A DNA stretch of 64,000 bases from Irpex lacteus (taxonomy: Eukaryota > Basidiomycota > Agaricomycetes > Polyporales > Irpicaceae), in assembly GCA_001986395.2 (NCBI GenBank), contig MQVO02000004.1:1922001-1986000 (forward strand). Direction: 5' to 3'. Each line of letters starts with the position of its first letter. Positions within the stretch are counted from its first letter, which is position 1. The translations under genes were made by a program, and so were the position numbers. This document shows positions 45,785 through 56,376 of the stretch, one piece after another. The notes under the pieces were generated by a model, which was not told where the DNA came from, searched no databases, and saw nothing but the letters and a program-made list of their open reading frames with translations.

Positions 45785-46273
45785 TCATGGAGAGCCATCA
45801 AATCGAAAGACCTCTGGCACATCCTATATTATGTCTTGTTAGCATACAGTCATTCGCAATAGCATAAGATAACCTACTGTCCACCATGGCACACTGCCAT
45901 CGCTTCCATTCGCACCATCCTGGAAGCTCTCCTGCATCTGATCCGTCACCTTCCACCACCTCTGAGTCTCCGGATCAGAAGCAATTCCAGCCATATCCTT
46001 CTCGTAGTCCGTCCCGACGTACTTGAAATGGGCGATCAGAAGTTGAAGAGGTTTATGATAGTGAATGGAGTAGTCGGCAATGTTGTGTCGTGCGAGAGCA
46101 GATAACACGCTGGGCCAGACGTTAGCGTGAATTTGGATGTACTCCTCTTCGTACTCCGGTTTAAGCTTTTTGAAAAGGAAGACAGCATAAGTTTCATTCC
46201 CTAGCTCTGGTCAAGAGCGAGAGGTGTATACCTTGATAATCTGACATATCCTTTTGGCTTGCGTAACAGACAT
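45785..46273 (-). CDS. L-rhamnose mutarotase
   Basis: Three exons give about 115 residues. Exon 1 reads MSVTQAKRICQIIK. Exon 2 carries LKPEYEEEYIQIHANVWPSVL, then YSIHYHKPLQLLIAHFKYVG, then MAGIASDPETQRWWKVTD. After a final intron, WWTDVPEVFRFDGSP ends the protein. Spacing of the His in IHANVWP, the YSI strand, the FKYVG strand and the tandem WW matches the RhaM family. That family interconverts alpha and beta anomers of L-rhamnose in the cytosol and feeds rhamnose catabolism. Length is typical (about 105-120). The nearby secreted PL14-like enzyme would suit a plant-polysaccharide lifestyle, but linkage may be chance. A strong TATA box and a perfect palindrome lie just upstream. Confidence 0.85.
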
Positions 46274-46294
46274 CTTGGCACGCTGGTCGGATCA

Positions 46295-46311
46295 CTCCAC
46301 GCGTCGTGGAG
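46295..46311. promoter_or_regulatory. Palindrome upstream of rhamnose mutarotase
   Basis: CTCCACG-CGT-CGTGGAG is a perfect inverted repeat, 22 bp upstream of the ATG at 46273 and between it and the TATA box. It could be a dimeric regulator site or a leader hairpin. Confidence 0.35.
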
Positions 46312-46320
46312 TCTCGCAGG

Positions 46321-46328
46321 TATATATA
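46321..46328 (-). promoter_or_regulatory. TATA box of the rhamnose mutarotase gene
   Basis: TATATATA about 50 bp upstream of the start codon on the minus strand. Confidence 0.45.
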
Positions 46329-46985
46329 CGTTTTCAGGTAGGCATCGTGACTTAGACCTGATGTGCCTCTGACGATATCGCGGACCGGCTACGAGTCTAT
46401 CGATTTTGCCAGTGTTAACGCCAGCTAGATTTACGAGGTGACTTGTCTGCGTGAGATGAGGCCTTCAGCCTTCGAGTCAGTATTGGTTCTTTGCAAAGGC
46501 TAGTGAGTATTATACCCCTACGACAATCTCCCAATAACATAGATAATGAGCATACCGAATGATCACTCTTATTGAGTAAGTATGCGGGCGCCACTACGCC
46601 CTCGCAGTACAGAGGCTGTTCAAAATGCATGAGCCACAAGATAAGATTCAGCAGCTACTCTCCATTTCTGGAAGATCCTGTGAGGCTGTTATCAATGGTG
46701 AAACGATAATGGGACCTTAACAGATTGCGTTAGTTTGGAAAGTTGTGAGGAGTTCGAGGCAGTGGAGGACGTGGGAATTCGAACTCCGCGACCGGCGAAG
46801 CTGAGGGCAACTGCTTCATGCCTTCCGCTCGTCCATCACACGCACCACCACCACCGACCTCTGACCAAACCACCGCAGAACGACCTCCTTACGCTTACTC
46901 ATAACAAACAAGCTTTCCTGACAGTCTTTCCTTACTACATCCCAACGACACATATACCATACGAATAGCCGAGTAAAGAGGAACC
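46329..46985. other. Intergenic, promoter region of the Rab gene
   Basis: No gene supported. A tRNA-like pattern near 46,755-46,835 was examined and not accepted. The last 150 bp are rich in CAC/ACC and pyrimidines, as often seen just upstream of highly expressed fungal genes. Confidence 0.4.
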
Positions 46986-48166
46986 ATGGCTGATCAGAGC
47001 AACTTCGACTTCTTGTTCAAGGTCCGTGGTGAATGTATGTGCCCTTCAACAGGGACAGGAGCTGATGCATGTGCCTTTTGATACAGGTCGTTCTCATTGG
47101 AGACTCTGGTGTTGGAAAATCGTACGTGACTTTCCATGTTGTTGCACTGTGACTTTGCTGACACGCCAACCCGCAGCAACCGTATGTCATCTGTATATCC
47201 GCTTTAAACATCGCCTAACCAAGATAATGCTCCTCCCTGCGTATTCATGACCTTGGATCACAGTTCTCTCGCGTTTCACAAGGAACGAGTTCAATCTCGA
47301 GTCCAAGTCGACCATAGGTGTCGAGTTCGCAACAAGGTCGTTAGCTATCGACGGCAAGACGGTAAAGGCTCAGATCTGGGATACTGGTGAGTCTCTTCTA
47401 TAGTGTTTTATACTACGAGCATGCACTGGCGAGGTTCGCACCACGGAAACATCGAGGACTGCGACTACTACCCCGCTCCTCCCCAACACTATGCTCGGGT
47501 AGCACTCGGGACCGATTAACTGACAAGCTCTTCTATTTCTGTTTACAGCCGGGCAGGAGCGTTACCGCGCCATCACATCTGCGTATGTCCTTTCTGTCAC
47601 GCTTTCGCTGATAAGTCGGTCTCACCTGATATTCGGATTCCAGCTACTACCGTGGTGCTGTCGGTGCTCTACTCGTGTACGATATCTCCAAGCACGCGAC
47701 GTACACGAACGTTACGAGATGGCTGAAGGAGCTGCGAGATCACGCCGATTCGAACATCGTCATCATGCTTGTTGGTAACAAGAGCGATTTGAAGCATCTG
47801 AGGGCTGTTCCGACGGAAGAGGCGAAGTCTTTCGCAGGTGCGCGCTGATGCATCTCAAATTACACAAAACTATGAAACTGACCACCATTGTTATAGCTGA
47901 GAATGGTTTGTCGTTCATCGAGACTTCAGCGCTGGACGCTTCGAATGTCGAGGGCGCGTTCCAAACTATCCTCACCGGTGAGCTTCATGTGTTCGCTCAC
48001 ACTGCCAGTGGTTTCTCAAGCAGTTTCCCCCTTAGATATTTACCGAATTGTCTCAAGCAAGTCGCTTGAGCAATCCTCGGACCCCATCAAGCCCTCCACT
48101 GGTGACTCGATTATTGTTACACCCAGCGTCGACGCACAAGCCAATCAGGGAGGCAAATGCTGCTAG
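46986..48166 (+). CDS. Rab11/Ypt3-type small GTPase
   Basis: Eight or so exons give about 213 residues. The start is [31 protein letters not shown], with the P-loop GDSGVGKS. Switch [10 protein letters not shown] is the Rab11 effector sequence. The G3 box is [12 protein letters not shown], followed by [20 protein letters not shown] and ETSAL are the G4 and G5 boxes. The last residues are GGKCC, a double-cysteine geranylgeranylation site. Members direct vesicles from the late Golgi and recycling endosomes to sites of growth. A 5-nt micro-exon (47177-47181) between two introns completes the P-loop region (Ser-Asn). All GTPase motifs are intact. Confidence 0.93.
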
Positions 48167-48792
48167 ACTGTTGTTGCAGGCGATTGAGGGTAGAGGACAC
48201 GTGGAGGGATTGGCTGGCTGATCTGGATACTGTACATAGTGCACTTGTGTTTTTTTCTGTTGTAATCACTTTTTGCCTCCTTTATTATGACGTTGTGAAG
48301 AAAGTATGCATAAATAATGTGACGGAATGAGAATGAGAAAAGAAATACGACAAAAGGTTTGCGAAGGGCACGGCCCATCCGCGCGAACAGACGACTCGTC
48401 CTTGTCTCCGAAGACTAACTCGGCGCGTCCTGCAGGTTGCGGAATTACTTCCCTGGCCAGTCAAGGACGGATTATCCCGAGCCAGAACCATGCCTTGCGG
48501 CGCGGTCGGCAACGGGTCACCAAGTTTTCTGGAGGGGACGGTCTTGAACCAGCGCACAGACGAGTAAATCCGTTGTTGATTTAGACCACCTCACATTCCC
48601 GGTTTAGGGCCGCTACAGCCACTACCCCATGGGAGCTACGTCGAAAGGTACGCGTCAAGATCTAGGACCCCACTTCTTGGCGCCTCATCAAACGTGTGTT
48701 CCAGACTATTCAGGTCCGCTCTCGTCGTCGACCACGTCGACGGCGGCCATCCAACATTTGATACGTGTTATTCTCGCTTTCTTACACCCACA
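48167..48792. other. Intergenic region, no gene seen
   Basis: 3' flank of the Rab gene and 5' flank of the membrane-protein gene. A B-box-like GGTTCAAGACC on the minus strand near 48,550 has no matching tRNA fold. Confidence 0.4.
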
Positions 48793-49874
48793 ATGTCTGT
48801 CCTGCTCGAGCCCATCGTCCAGTTCTACCGCAATATCCTCACGCCAGTGCAGCCGTTGAGCAGCTGGGTGGGGTCACCTCTAACCATGCTCGACCTCGGA
48901 GCTGCGTTCCGACTCTGCTTGGTCCTGAGGCAGATACGCGAGCAGTTACGAGCAGTGCATCTACAGAACGCAAACAAGTCGGGTAATGCGTCTGTCGCGA
49001 AGGTCGAGGATCGCTCGTTCGTGCGCGAAGCCGCGACAGTGCTCTTGGTCGTATACGGAGGCGAAGCAATCACTTGTGAGTACACGTACAGTGCCTTAGG
49101 ACTGATGCACGAAAATATATTTCATCATCCAGTAATGGGCTATAGCTCTGAGTATTAAGCTGAGTCTGCTTTGATTATAGCTCCATACCTTGGGACCCCG
49201 CCTTCATTTATGTACTCTGGTGTAGTCCCTTTGCTATACATTGGCACTCAAGCTCTCGTAGAGAAGCTGCCGACAGTACATTCCATGTCATTGAACAGTG
49301 AACTCCCCCTCACGCTGTTTGATGGCATGTCTCGTGCCTACCTGCTCTGCAACCTTATTCCTCCAGTCGTTTTGGCGCATCAGAATTCAGGTCTAGCGTC
49401 CTCTCCTTGGACGTTGCTGTTGACGACTTTGGTACGTATATTATACTGTGCTGTTGTGCGTGTATTAATTGCCAGTACCACACAATATAGGTTACTGCCA
49501 ACGCCGGTTTCTTCGTGGTCAACCTCTTCTCCTTCCTCCAACCATATGCCCTCTCACTCTCTACGCCACCAGAGCTCTTGCCATATGGCTGGACCACAAC
49601 CGACCTGTGGTGTGCACCCCTCATCACAGGTCTGTACGCTACCCTCACCCATGCTCAGCCATTCTTTGCGGATCTCCACTCCGTGCTATTTGGCTGGCTT
49701 GGAGCGGCATCGACAGATGCAGATGGTTTTGTCAAGGTTGCGCCTATGGACCCAGAATATGCCCGTGCGTTCTGTGCTTTGGTGCTTACAGGCCTGTTCG
49801 GTGCCAGGACCCTCAAGACCTTTGGTGGGCTGGGAGCGCAGTCTGCGGTTCAGAAGAAGATTAAGACCCAGTAG
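48793..49874 (+). CDS. Multi-pass membrane protein, unknown family
   Basis: Three exons give about 316 residues starting MSVLLEPIVQFYRNIL. After an amphipathic N-terminal part with LDLGAAFRLCLVLRQIREQL, about five to six hydrophobic segments follow: AATVLLVVYGGEAIT, YSGVVPLLYIGTQALV, AYLLCNLIPPVVLA, WTLLLTTLVTANAGFFVV, LWCAPLITGLYATL and RAFCALVLTGLFGAR. The two introns splice in frame (ITSPYLGTP; TTLVTANAG). The GGEAITSPYLG and VVP...Q pattern vaguely recalls fungal TRIC-like cation channels, but I cannot support that. No signal peptide. Confidence 0.7.
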
Positions 49875-50106
49875 ACCTCCATTTTGACCAACATTGCACG
49901 GCATCATGACTCACGAAACCCTGACGTCCCAATACATTCATCCTCGATTACCCGTGCGCACTACAGGTTCACCTCATCCTTACTTGTGATGTTCTTGCGC
50001 TATGCGATAGGAAAGCCATGTATTTATCTAGAGCATAACCGGGCCCATACACTCTCCAAGCTTCACTCTTCAAGGTATACACAAGCGACGTTGAAATACA
50101 ATCATA

Positions 50107-51130
50107 TTATACTCCGTGTTTGACGTGATGATGAGCCAAATGCAGATGAGCAGGAACCTCGATTTGGGTGAGGATGAACATGAATGTTAACGAGGCGGGA
50201 ACGAGAAACAAAAAGATTGAGCCAATCTGAAGGGCCCGGTCTTCAGCAAGCCACGCAGCAATTACCAAGCCTAGAAAGGAAGAGTGCTTTAGCGGGAAAC
50301 AGTACAGCACTCAACGCTTCTAATTATGCTCACCAAATGTCATTATCACAGTTCCCAAACCGATAGCGAAAAAGGGGTAAGCAAGAAAAATAAGCGTGAA
50401 AATAAGCCGCGTACGGGTGCCCATAAGTGTCTGAAATGCAGTTAATGTGACAGTTACCAATCAGTGAAGATAGTCATCCCAGGAAGATAGAACCAAACAC
50501 ATACCTTGCGGGTCCATTTGGCAGTACATGTTCCCATGACGAATATGTCGGCCGACCCAACCACAATCCCTCCTAAAAGGAGGCCGCACTCTCCCAACAA
50601 GCACAAATACGGCCCGCGCGTGGTATATCTGATTATCCCCTCGAGCGGCGGTGTAGTAGTAACGAACCCTACAGTGGATGATAGAAGCAGACCCGCCTAG
50701 AGGTACCATGGGAATGTAGGTCAGTTGTCTTGTGATAGCGCGTACTAGGTGAAAGGATGCAGGGACGTACTACGACGGTCATGGTAGAGATCCTCGACGC
50801 TATTCTATCCTTGAACTCCGTAAACTTCTCGTCGCCTGCATGTGTCGTTCTCCACACACGTCTAAGATTCTTCTTCCCAAACGAGACCATGATCAGAATC
50901 CTGAATGCTAGCTCGAGGATAGGCCGGATCCATGCCCAAGCTTCCGGAAACGTATTCTGCCAATGGGGCGGTAGCGGGTTCTCTACATCATTCTGAGGTG
51001 TCTTGACCGCGACAGCGTGATCGGGAGGAAGAGGATTGGGTGCAGGTATGATTCGAGTGTCGTCACGCTCATCGACAGGGATAACATCGACGATTGCTTT
51101 GTGGCAGCAGTGTGTGCATGAAGTTGCCAT
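50107..51130 (-). CDS. Four-helix membrane protein, tandem paralogue A
   Basis: About five exons. The cytosolic N terminus, MATSCTHCCHKAIVD, is cysteine-rich, followed by LPPHWQNTFPEAWAWIRP and a first helix (FRILIMVSFGKKNL). Later helices are AGLLLSSTVGFVTTTPP, then TRGPYLCLLGECGLLLGGIVVGSADIFVMG, then TRTRLIFTLIFLAYPFFAIGLG, then IGSIFLFLVPASLTFMFI, with a His-rich tail. Each block has a counterpart, in the same order and with the same intron positions, in the next gene upstream (51758-52756). The two are therefore a tandem duplication. Family unknown; the TRGPYLCL and CxAKW blocks are the best-conserved signatures. Confidence 0.65.
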
Positions 51131-51757
51131 GTGAGTGTCAAAGAGAGCTATGACAGCCAGCGAGCGTACTGTGCAGTCTTTATATCAGCAGCAATGCATA
51201 GAGCACACCCGAGAAGGTTGCGTGCACAGGCCATGCATGTCCTGCATGGGCAGAAAACCGATAGGCCTTCATATAACACCCACTCCGAGTTTCCGTCTAG
51301 GGTACTGTTGACAGTTGAAATACACGTTCCGATCGCGAGGCTGGTTTCCGACGGCAGACTATTGAACACGCAAAGTAAACTTAGGCCCAACGATGATAAT
51401 CAACGCTTACGATTCGAGAATTGGCTTTGGGCCTTGCTCTTATCCAGAGACTCGAGGGCAATATGCCCAACTGGTGCCGAATCTCCTGGCTTGGGTTGTT
51501 TTGCCTCAGGTGTATCCATTCTCTGTAGTGCAACTACAGTTGAGCCCAGCGTTTTGCTCACGTACTGTTTCACGACGTTTACTGTTTCCTTCAGTTGGAC
51601 AATGCCATATAGTTGGACGATGCCATATAGGTTCCCGAGAGAACTGTCATCAAGAAGGACACATCTTCAATCCATGAACCAACTGCATGCATTTCAGGAT
51701 ATCTATAGTGACATTCCATAAGCTATTACCACATACGCCAATCATGCTCATACACAC
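51131..51757. other. Intergenic between the tandem paralogues
   Basis: About 630 bp with a plus-strand open frame of 196 codons that has no motif and lies over paralogue A's promoter, so I do not accept it. Contains an 18-bp tandem duplication. Confidence 0.45.
51593..51628. repeat. 18-bp tandem duplication
   Basis: Two copies of AGTTGGACRATGCCATAT side by side, differing at one base, upstream of paralogue A. Confidence 0.8.
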
Positions 51758-52756
51758 CTATACATGAGACTCCATGCCGCATTTGGGTTGTGACGGAGAA
51801 GGTCTGTTGATCTGAGTAGCAATAAAAAAGAAAACGAAGGACGCTGGCGTGAACACTAAGATCACGCAAGCGGCCTGTGCAATAGGATCTCCAGAGGTCC
51901 ACACAGCGACGACTACACCTTCGACAATGTGATAAGAGATGGTACAAACTGGTGGGACGGAAGTTCTCACCACATATACACACGCTTGTTGCACACCCGA
52001 TTGCCATGAAAGGGTATGCGAGGATGGTCATCATAAGCACAAGACGTATGCGTGTCCTCATGAGTGTCTACAAATCACGGGCGTGCGTATCAGCCTTCAG
52101 AAACGATAGTTGAAAAGAGCCGTGACTACCTCTTCGGCCCACTTCGCTGAGCACATGCCTGAGACGAACACGATACTCGATGCGATTATTATGCCTCCCC
52201 AAAGTATCGCAGCACCTATTCCAAGACACAGATACGGTCCGCGTCGAGTATAATTGAACAGCTCAGAGACGGGCGTAGTAGTGAGCAACGTGACGATGCA
52301 AGAGAGAAACAAGCTTGCCTGAGATCAATCAGGCAGAAGAAAAAAATCATTAGTGTGACGATGCTCAGTGCCGACGTCGGTGAAAAGAACATGACTTACG
52401 GCAACTGCGATAGTCGATACTCTTGCCGCAATCCTGTCCATATACTGTACGTATCTCTCCTCGTCCGACCGTGTCATTCTCCACGTCTCTTCAAGATTCG
52501 TATGCCCGAAGGAGACAATGGTGAGTGATGTAAACATGTATACAAGGATTGGTCGGAGACAAGGCCAGGCCGAAGGGAACTCGCTCTTGAAGTGAGCTGG
52601 TAATGGATGATCTTCCGGCTTGCGTGCGACGGCTTTACTTGATGCCTTGAAGAAAAAGCCGTCGGCGTAGACAGCTGCTTGGGAATGGTCATGGGCAGTT
52701 TGTCCAGCAAAATCTACCTGTGCGCGTGGGCCGAATAAGCCCATGGTGTATGTCAT
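51758..52756 (-). CDS. Four-helix membrane protein, tandem paralogue B
   Basis: About five exons starting MTYTMGLFGPRAQ (a second in-frame ATG at 52744). Blocks shared with paralogue A: FGHTNLEETWRMTRSDEE; DRIAARVST; SLFLSCIVTLLTTTPVSEL; TRRGPYLCLGIGAAILWGGIIIASSIVFVSG; CSAKWAEE; TLMRTRIRLVLMMTILAYPFMAIG; and a last helix ending FIATQINRPS. The N termini differ (no Cys cluster here), suggesting divergence after duplication. Function unknown; the topology suggests four membrane spans with a cytosolic N terminus. Confidence 0.65.
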
Positions 52757-54178
52757 GGGTTGCTGTAGGATTTTGCCGGACAGCTGAATGCTAACGTTGA
52801 GCTTCTTATAGTGCCCTATATGTGTTGTAACATCCGCGTGGTCGTTTTGCTTTCACTATGACCACGAACTGGTGGCACTGCTCAACAGGAAACACTTGAG
52901 CAGTGTACAGCTGCCGGGAATGGACTTCGAAGGAGATACTGTTACAAATACTGGCAAACGACGACCTCACCGGGCTTGGAATCTTTGTGTATCCCAGGAA
53001 AATAGTTAGCATGTAAGTCTAACAAGATAGCATGCAATCGAAGCTACTTACACATTGTGCGGTAAGCCTGCTAATTTTCTGTGCCTGCTTATTGCTTGAC
53101 GTTTAGGCGATACTGGTAGTATTACGACCCTAGGAGACATCATAACTCCGGATTTAGGTTCATGATTAGCTGGTAAACACCTTGTGCGGGCTCCAAGGAA
53201 GTCTGCCAACGTCTCGGCCTCCCAGGCGACGCTCTTCCACTCGTTAGCAACCTTGTTATAAGAAGACCTGAGTTGGCCCCTTGCATCTTTGTCAGCGTCC
53301 GATACACACCACGTATATAATGTCCGCACCTTCGTAAAGGGCGTGATTTCTGACTGACCTCATGATATGACGACAGCCTTGCAATTGTCGATGTATATTG
53401 ACGTAGGTTTATTGTCCCTGTACTCAGGTAGAGCTGCGTTTTGTTCGCACCAAGAAAGGTGGAGTGCGGGGTTCAGCTCAAGTTGGAAGTTCGCAGTTCA
53501 GGTAAATGATGGTCTTCCTACATACGCAGCGGAGGTTACTGGGATATTTGATTGCTTGGAACCCTGTTCCGCACATGAATCATTCAGCATGGCTACCCAT
53601 AGCACGATAATCAGGGTAAGAAGAGCATACAAGACACACCAGGATGGTAATTCGCCATCTTGAGAGATAGATGAGAACGCCCATGGGAGCTCTGGGATAC
53701 AAGGGCGGGGAGGTCGTAATTTATGCTGATCCTCGAATAATATCGCGCTCAGATGTCACATACATCACTTGTAGAGTTTACTAATGTCAAAGTCTGCACG
53801 TCTTCATGATCAACCACGGAATTGCCAGAGTGCAAGATGCAGACCTACCAAACTACAGTGCGCGTCCATCATGGGCCGGAATATGATGTCAGGACTGCCA
53901 GGGCTACACCTCGAATAAAAACCCAGCTCTCAACAATAAGGATACGCGTTACTAGCTTGTGATTCGAATTGTGATGATATGCCCCAGGCAGAAGCCGATG
54001 TCTAACGCAATGTCCATTACACCATAGCAAGTGTCCGTGTTCCATTTTACATCTTCAGCTAACGACACAGATGCAGGACCCTGCGATACAGTCGTCTGAT
54101 TAGTATAAAGCATGAACCCGACTTCAAATAACACCCACCTAATCTACACCGAAACAAGTACATATTCCATCCACGCCG
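52757..54178. other. Intergenic region, no gene seen
   Basis: About 1.4 kb. Frames near 53,048-53,329 (-) and 53,367-53,663 (+) have no motif. Possibly decayed sequence. Confidence 0.4.
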
Positions 54179-55847
54179 TCACTGCTTGTCTGCAGCAGGC
54201 GTCGATGAGCCGGAAGAACCGTCTTGCGATTCTTGCGCCTTATTCCTCTGCGAACGAGCCTTAAAATACTCCACGCCCGTCTTCTTCAACAAGGCCCGCC
54301 GAGCGAACCCGCGCACATCAACATACACAAGGACGACGTTCCGAGCCGTGTTCATCGTTAGGTTAGTCGTCTGTTGCGCATCCGCGCCATACCTATCATG
54401 CACATAGTCAGTAACTGGTCCAGCATATTCCAAAGAAAAAGAAAACGACGCACTTGTGTCCCACAACAGCACCCAGTCGGTCATTGGACACCTCGAACAT
54501 CCTCCTCGCGGAATCGTCGATCGTCGTCAACACCAAATTCGCACTCATGACGACCTTCTCCAGTGTCTTTAGCGGCTTCGGCTCAGCTGGCTGCTCTTCC
54601 ACCTTCTCAACAACCGGAGGCGGCGGCGGACGTCGAGGTTTCGGCGTGTAAACGGCGTACGGTGGTGGTGGGCCACCTTCATATAGCGGACTCACGGGTT
54701 GTGTTGGATATATGGGAGTAGGAGGAGGATCTGGTTTCCCGCCCATAGCACGTCGAATGACGCCGCCGACTGCGTCGACCGCCTTGGAGCTCGCGGCGCG
54801 AGCATGGCCGCTGAGGTAGTGTACCTTGGATAAAGCTGCGTTGGTGGCGGATGGGGATTGTGGAATGGTGGGAGAGTTGGTGCCCGAGCCGGACGGCGTG
54901 GATGAGCGTGAGCGTTTGCCGGGTTGGGAGTGAGAGATATAATAATTAGAGGCGGTAGTTATTCCTGAGACGAGGACGGATGTCGAAGAGGATATTGCTC
55001 GACTGGTGGTGTGAACAATAATGAGCAAATTCTCGAGGTACAGATATTTGGGTTCTGCCTACCTGACGACTGCCGCGCCCTTCAGCATCCAGTCTCGTTC
55101 TTCTTCAGGGATACCGCGTACGACTACTTCTCGTAGTTGTAAGAGTTCCTGCCCCTCGGCTCCCAGAGGCCGTACACCTGTTACAGCATCATACATCTCC
55201 GGCTGCAGCTCGAGGACGACCGGAGCTGCATTGTCGGTCCTTCCTGGCGAGCGTAATGCGGAATCCTCCCTGATATTCAGAGTCTGCGGCAATTCTCCTA
55301 CCACGTCTCCATTGGCATCGTCCATCAAGACGAGCCTTCCACGCAGAGACGAGTCTTGCACCGGCTTGTTTTCGTCCACATTCTCCTTGATATTCGCGTG
55401 AGGCTCATTTGTTGGGATTTGAGGTTGAGGACTTCGGACGGGCAGTGGAGGCGGTGCAGGAGACTTGGGCTCAGGTATTGAGTGAGACCAGGAGAGTTCG
55501 GCGTACTGAGTGAGCACTTGGTCAAACGTCTGTATGTCCTCGGCTATATGCTTGGTATCTTCGTATGGTGGAGGCACGACAACTTTAACGCTGCCTTTAC
55601 TCCTCTCCGAGCCCTTCTCGTCAAGGATTACCACCTCTTCGAAGGTGTACTCTCTCTCGCCAGAAGGAGATATGAGGAGAGTAACGTGGCTGCCTGGGCG
55701 GATCCCTGAGGCATGGGTGTTCAGGTGAAGTACAAGGAGGGTCGTGTTATCAGGTTGTGGACTCCATTCGACCCATAGTGCGCCCTGTTCTGTTATACGC
55801 GGTCCTGTGAGCTTGACGTTAGGAAGAGTGAGAAGGGAGAAAGACAT
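54179..55847 (-). CDS. Senescence-domain protein (spartin/SPG20-like)
   Basis: Three exons give about 510 residues starting MSFSLLTLPNVKLTG. The N-terminal part (residues about 1-130) is beta-rich (LLVLHLNTHASGIRPGSHVTLLI, REYTFEEVVILDE), followed by a proline-rich linker. From about residue 250 the senescence domain is recognisable: RDWMLKGAAVV, then SRAISSSTSVLVSGITTASNYYIS, then VHYLSGHARAASSKAVDAVGGVIRRAMG, and after a Pro-rich stretch VVMSANLVLTTIDDSARRMFE and TARNVVLVYVDVRGFARRALLK. Related proteins (spartin in animals, senescence/dehydration proteins in plants) associate with lipid droplets or endosomal membranes. No N-terminal MIT domain is evident. Both introns splice in frame. Confidence 0.78.
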
Positions 55848-56376
55848 GGAAGTTCGAAACAGCTCTGTGGGTTGCCAAGGCGGAGTGGGGCGGGGCCAAT
55901 ATCTAGGACTCGGAAACGCATTCTATTTTAGCCTCTATTACACCTCTCATGTTCGCACGACAATATCCACCACAAACCGTACCTGGGGACGTCACGGTCG
56001 TATCATGCGATGGTAGTGCAAGAACATAGACGAGGATGAGCTTGAACTCTACACGGAATCCGCAGGCGGAGGCTCCTAGGATCCAGCGGCGTTCTCACTG
56101 GCGTACTTGGCCACATGCTTGCTTGCCAGCTTTCTCAGCTCTGATTTACGTCGCAGTTGCGTACAACATAAGCCTTTCCTCGAACATGCACCAGCGGGCT
56201 CGCCCCATCCAGTATTTAACTCACTCCGTTTCAAGACAACGCGCATGGGGCATGCTTTGAGCCGCCTCAGGAAGAGCCGCAGGAACGGCTCCCAAGACCC
56301 TCCATTAAAAGGAACCACCATCTCTGGGCCCTTCTCTGTAGTCCACCTCAACAAACCCCCAAGTAATAACGACAAC
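55848..56376. promoter_or_regulatory. Divergent region between senescence-domain and LOG genes
   Basis: About 530 bp between two divergent start codons. No TATA box stands out. A plus-strand frame continues upstream of the LOG start to about 56,245 (MGHALSRLRKS), so a longer LOG N terminus cannot be excluded. Confidence 0.4.

Noticed and set aside
46755..46835. tRNA-like pattern on the minus strand (A-box-like TGGACGAGCGG and B-box-like GTTCGAATTCC)
   Set aside because: An acceptor stem of six of seven pairs can be drawn, but the T-arm and anticodon arm do not fold properly with it. At best a tRNA relic.
48530..48600. B-box-like GGTTCAAGACC on the minus strand
   Set aside because: No acceptable D-arm, anticodon arm or acceptor stem at normal spacing.
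51131..51721. 196-codon plus-strand frame between the membrane paralogues
   Set aside because: Covers the promoter of paralogue A, contains a non-coding-type tandem repeat and has no recognisable segment.
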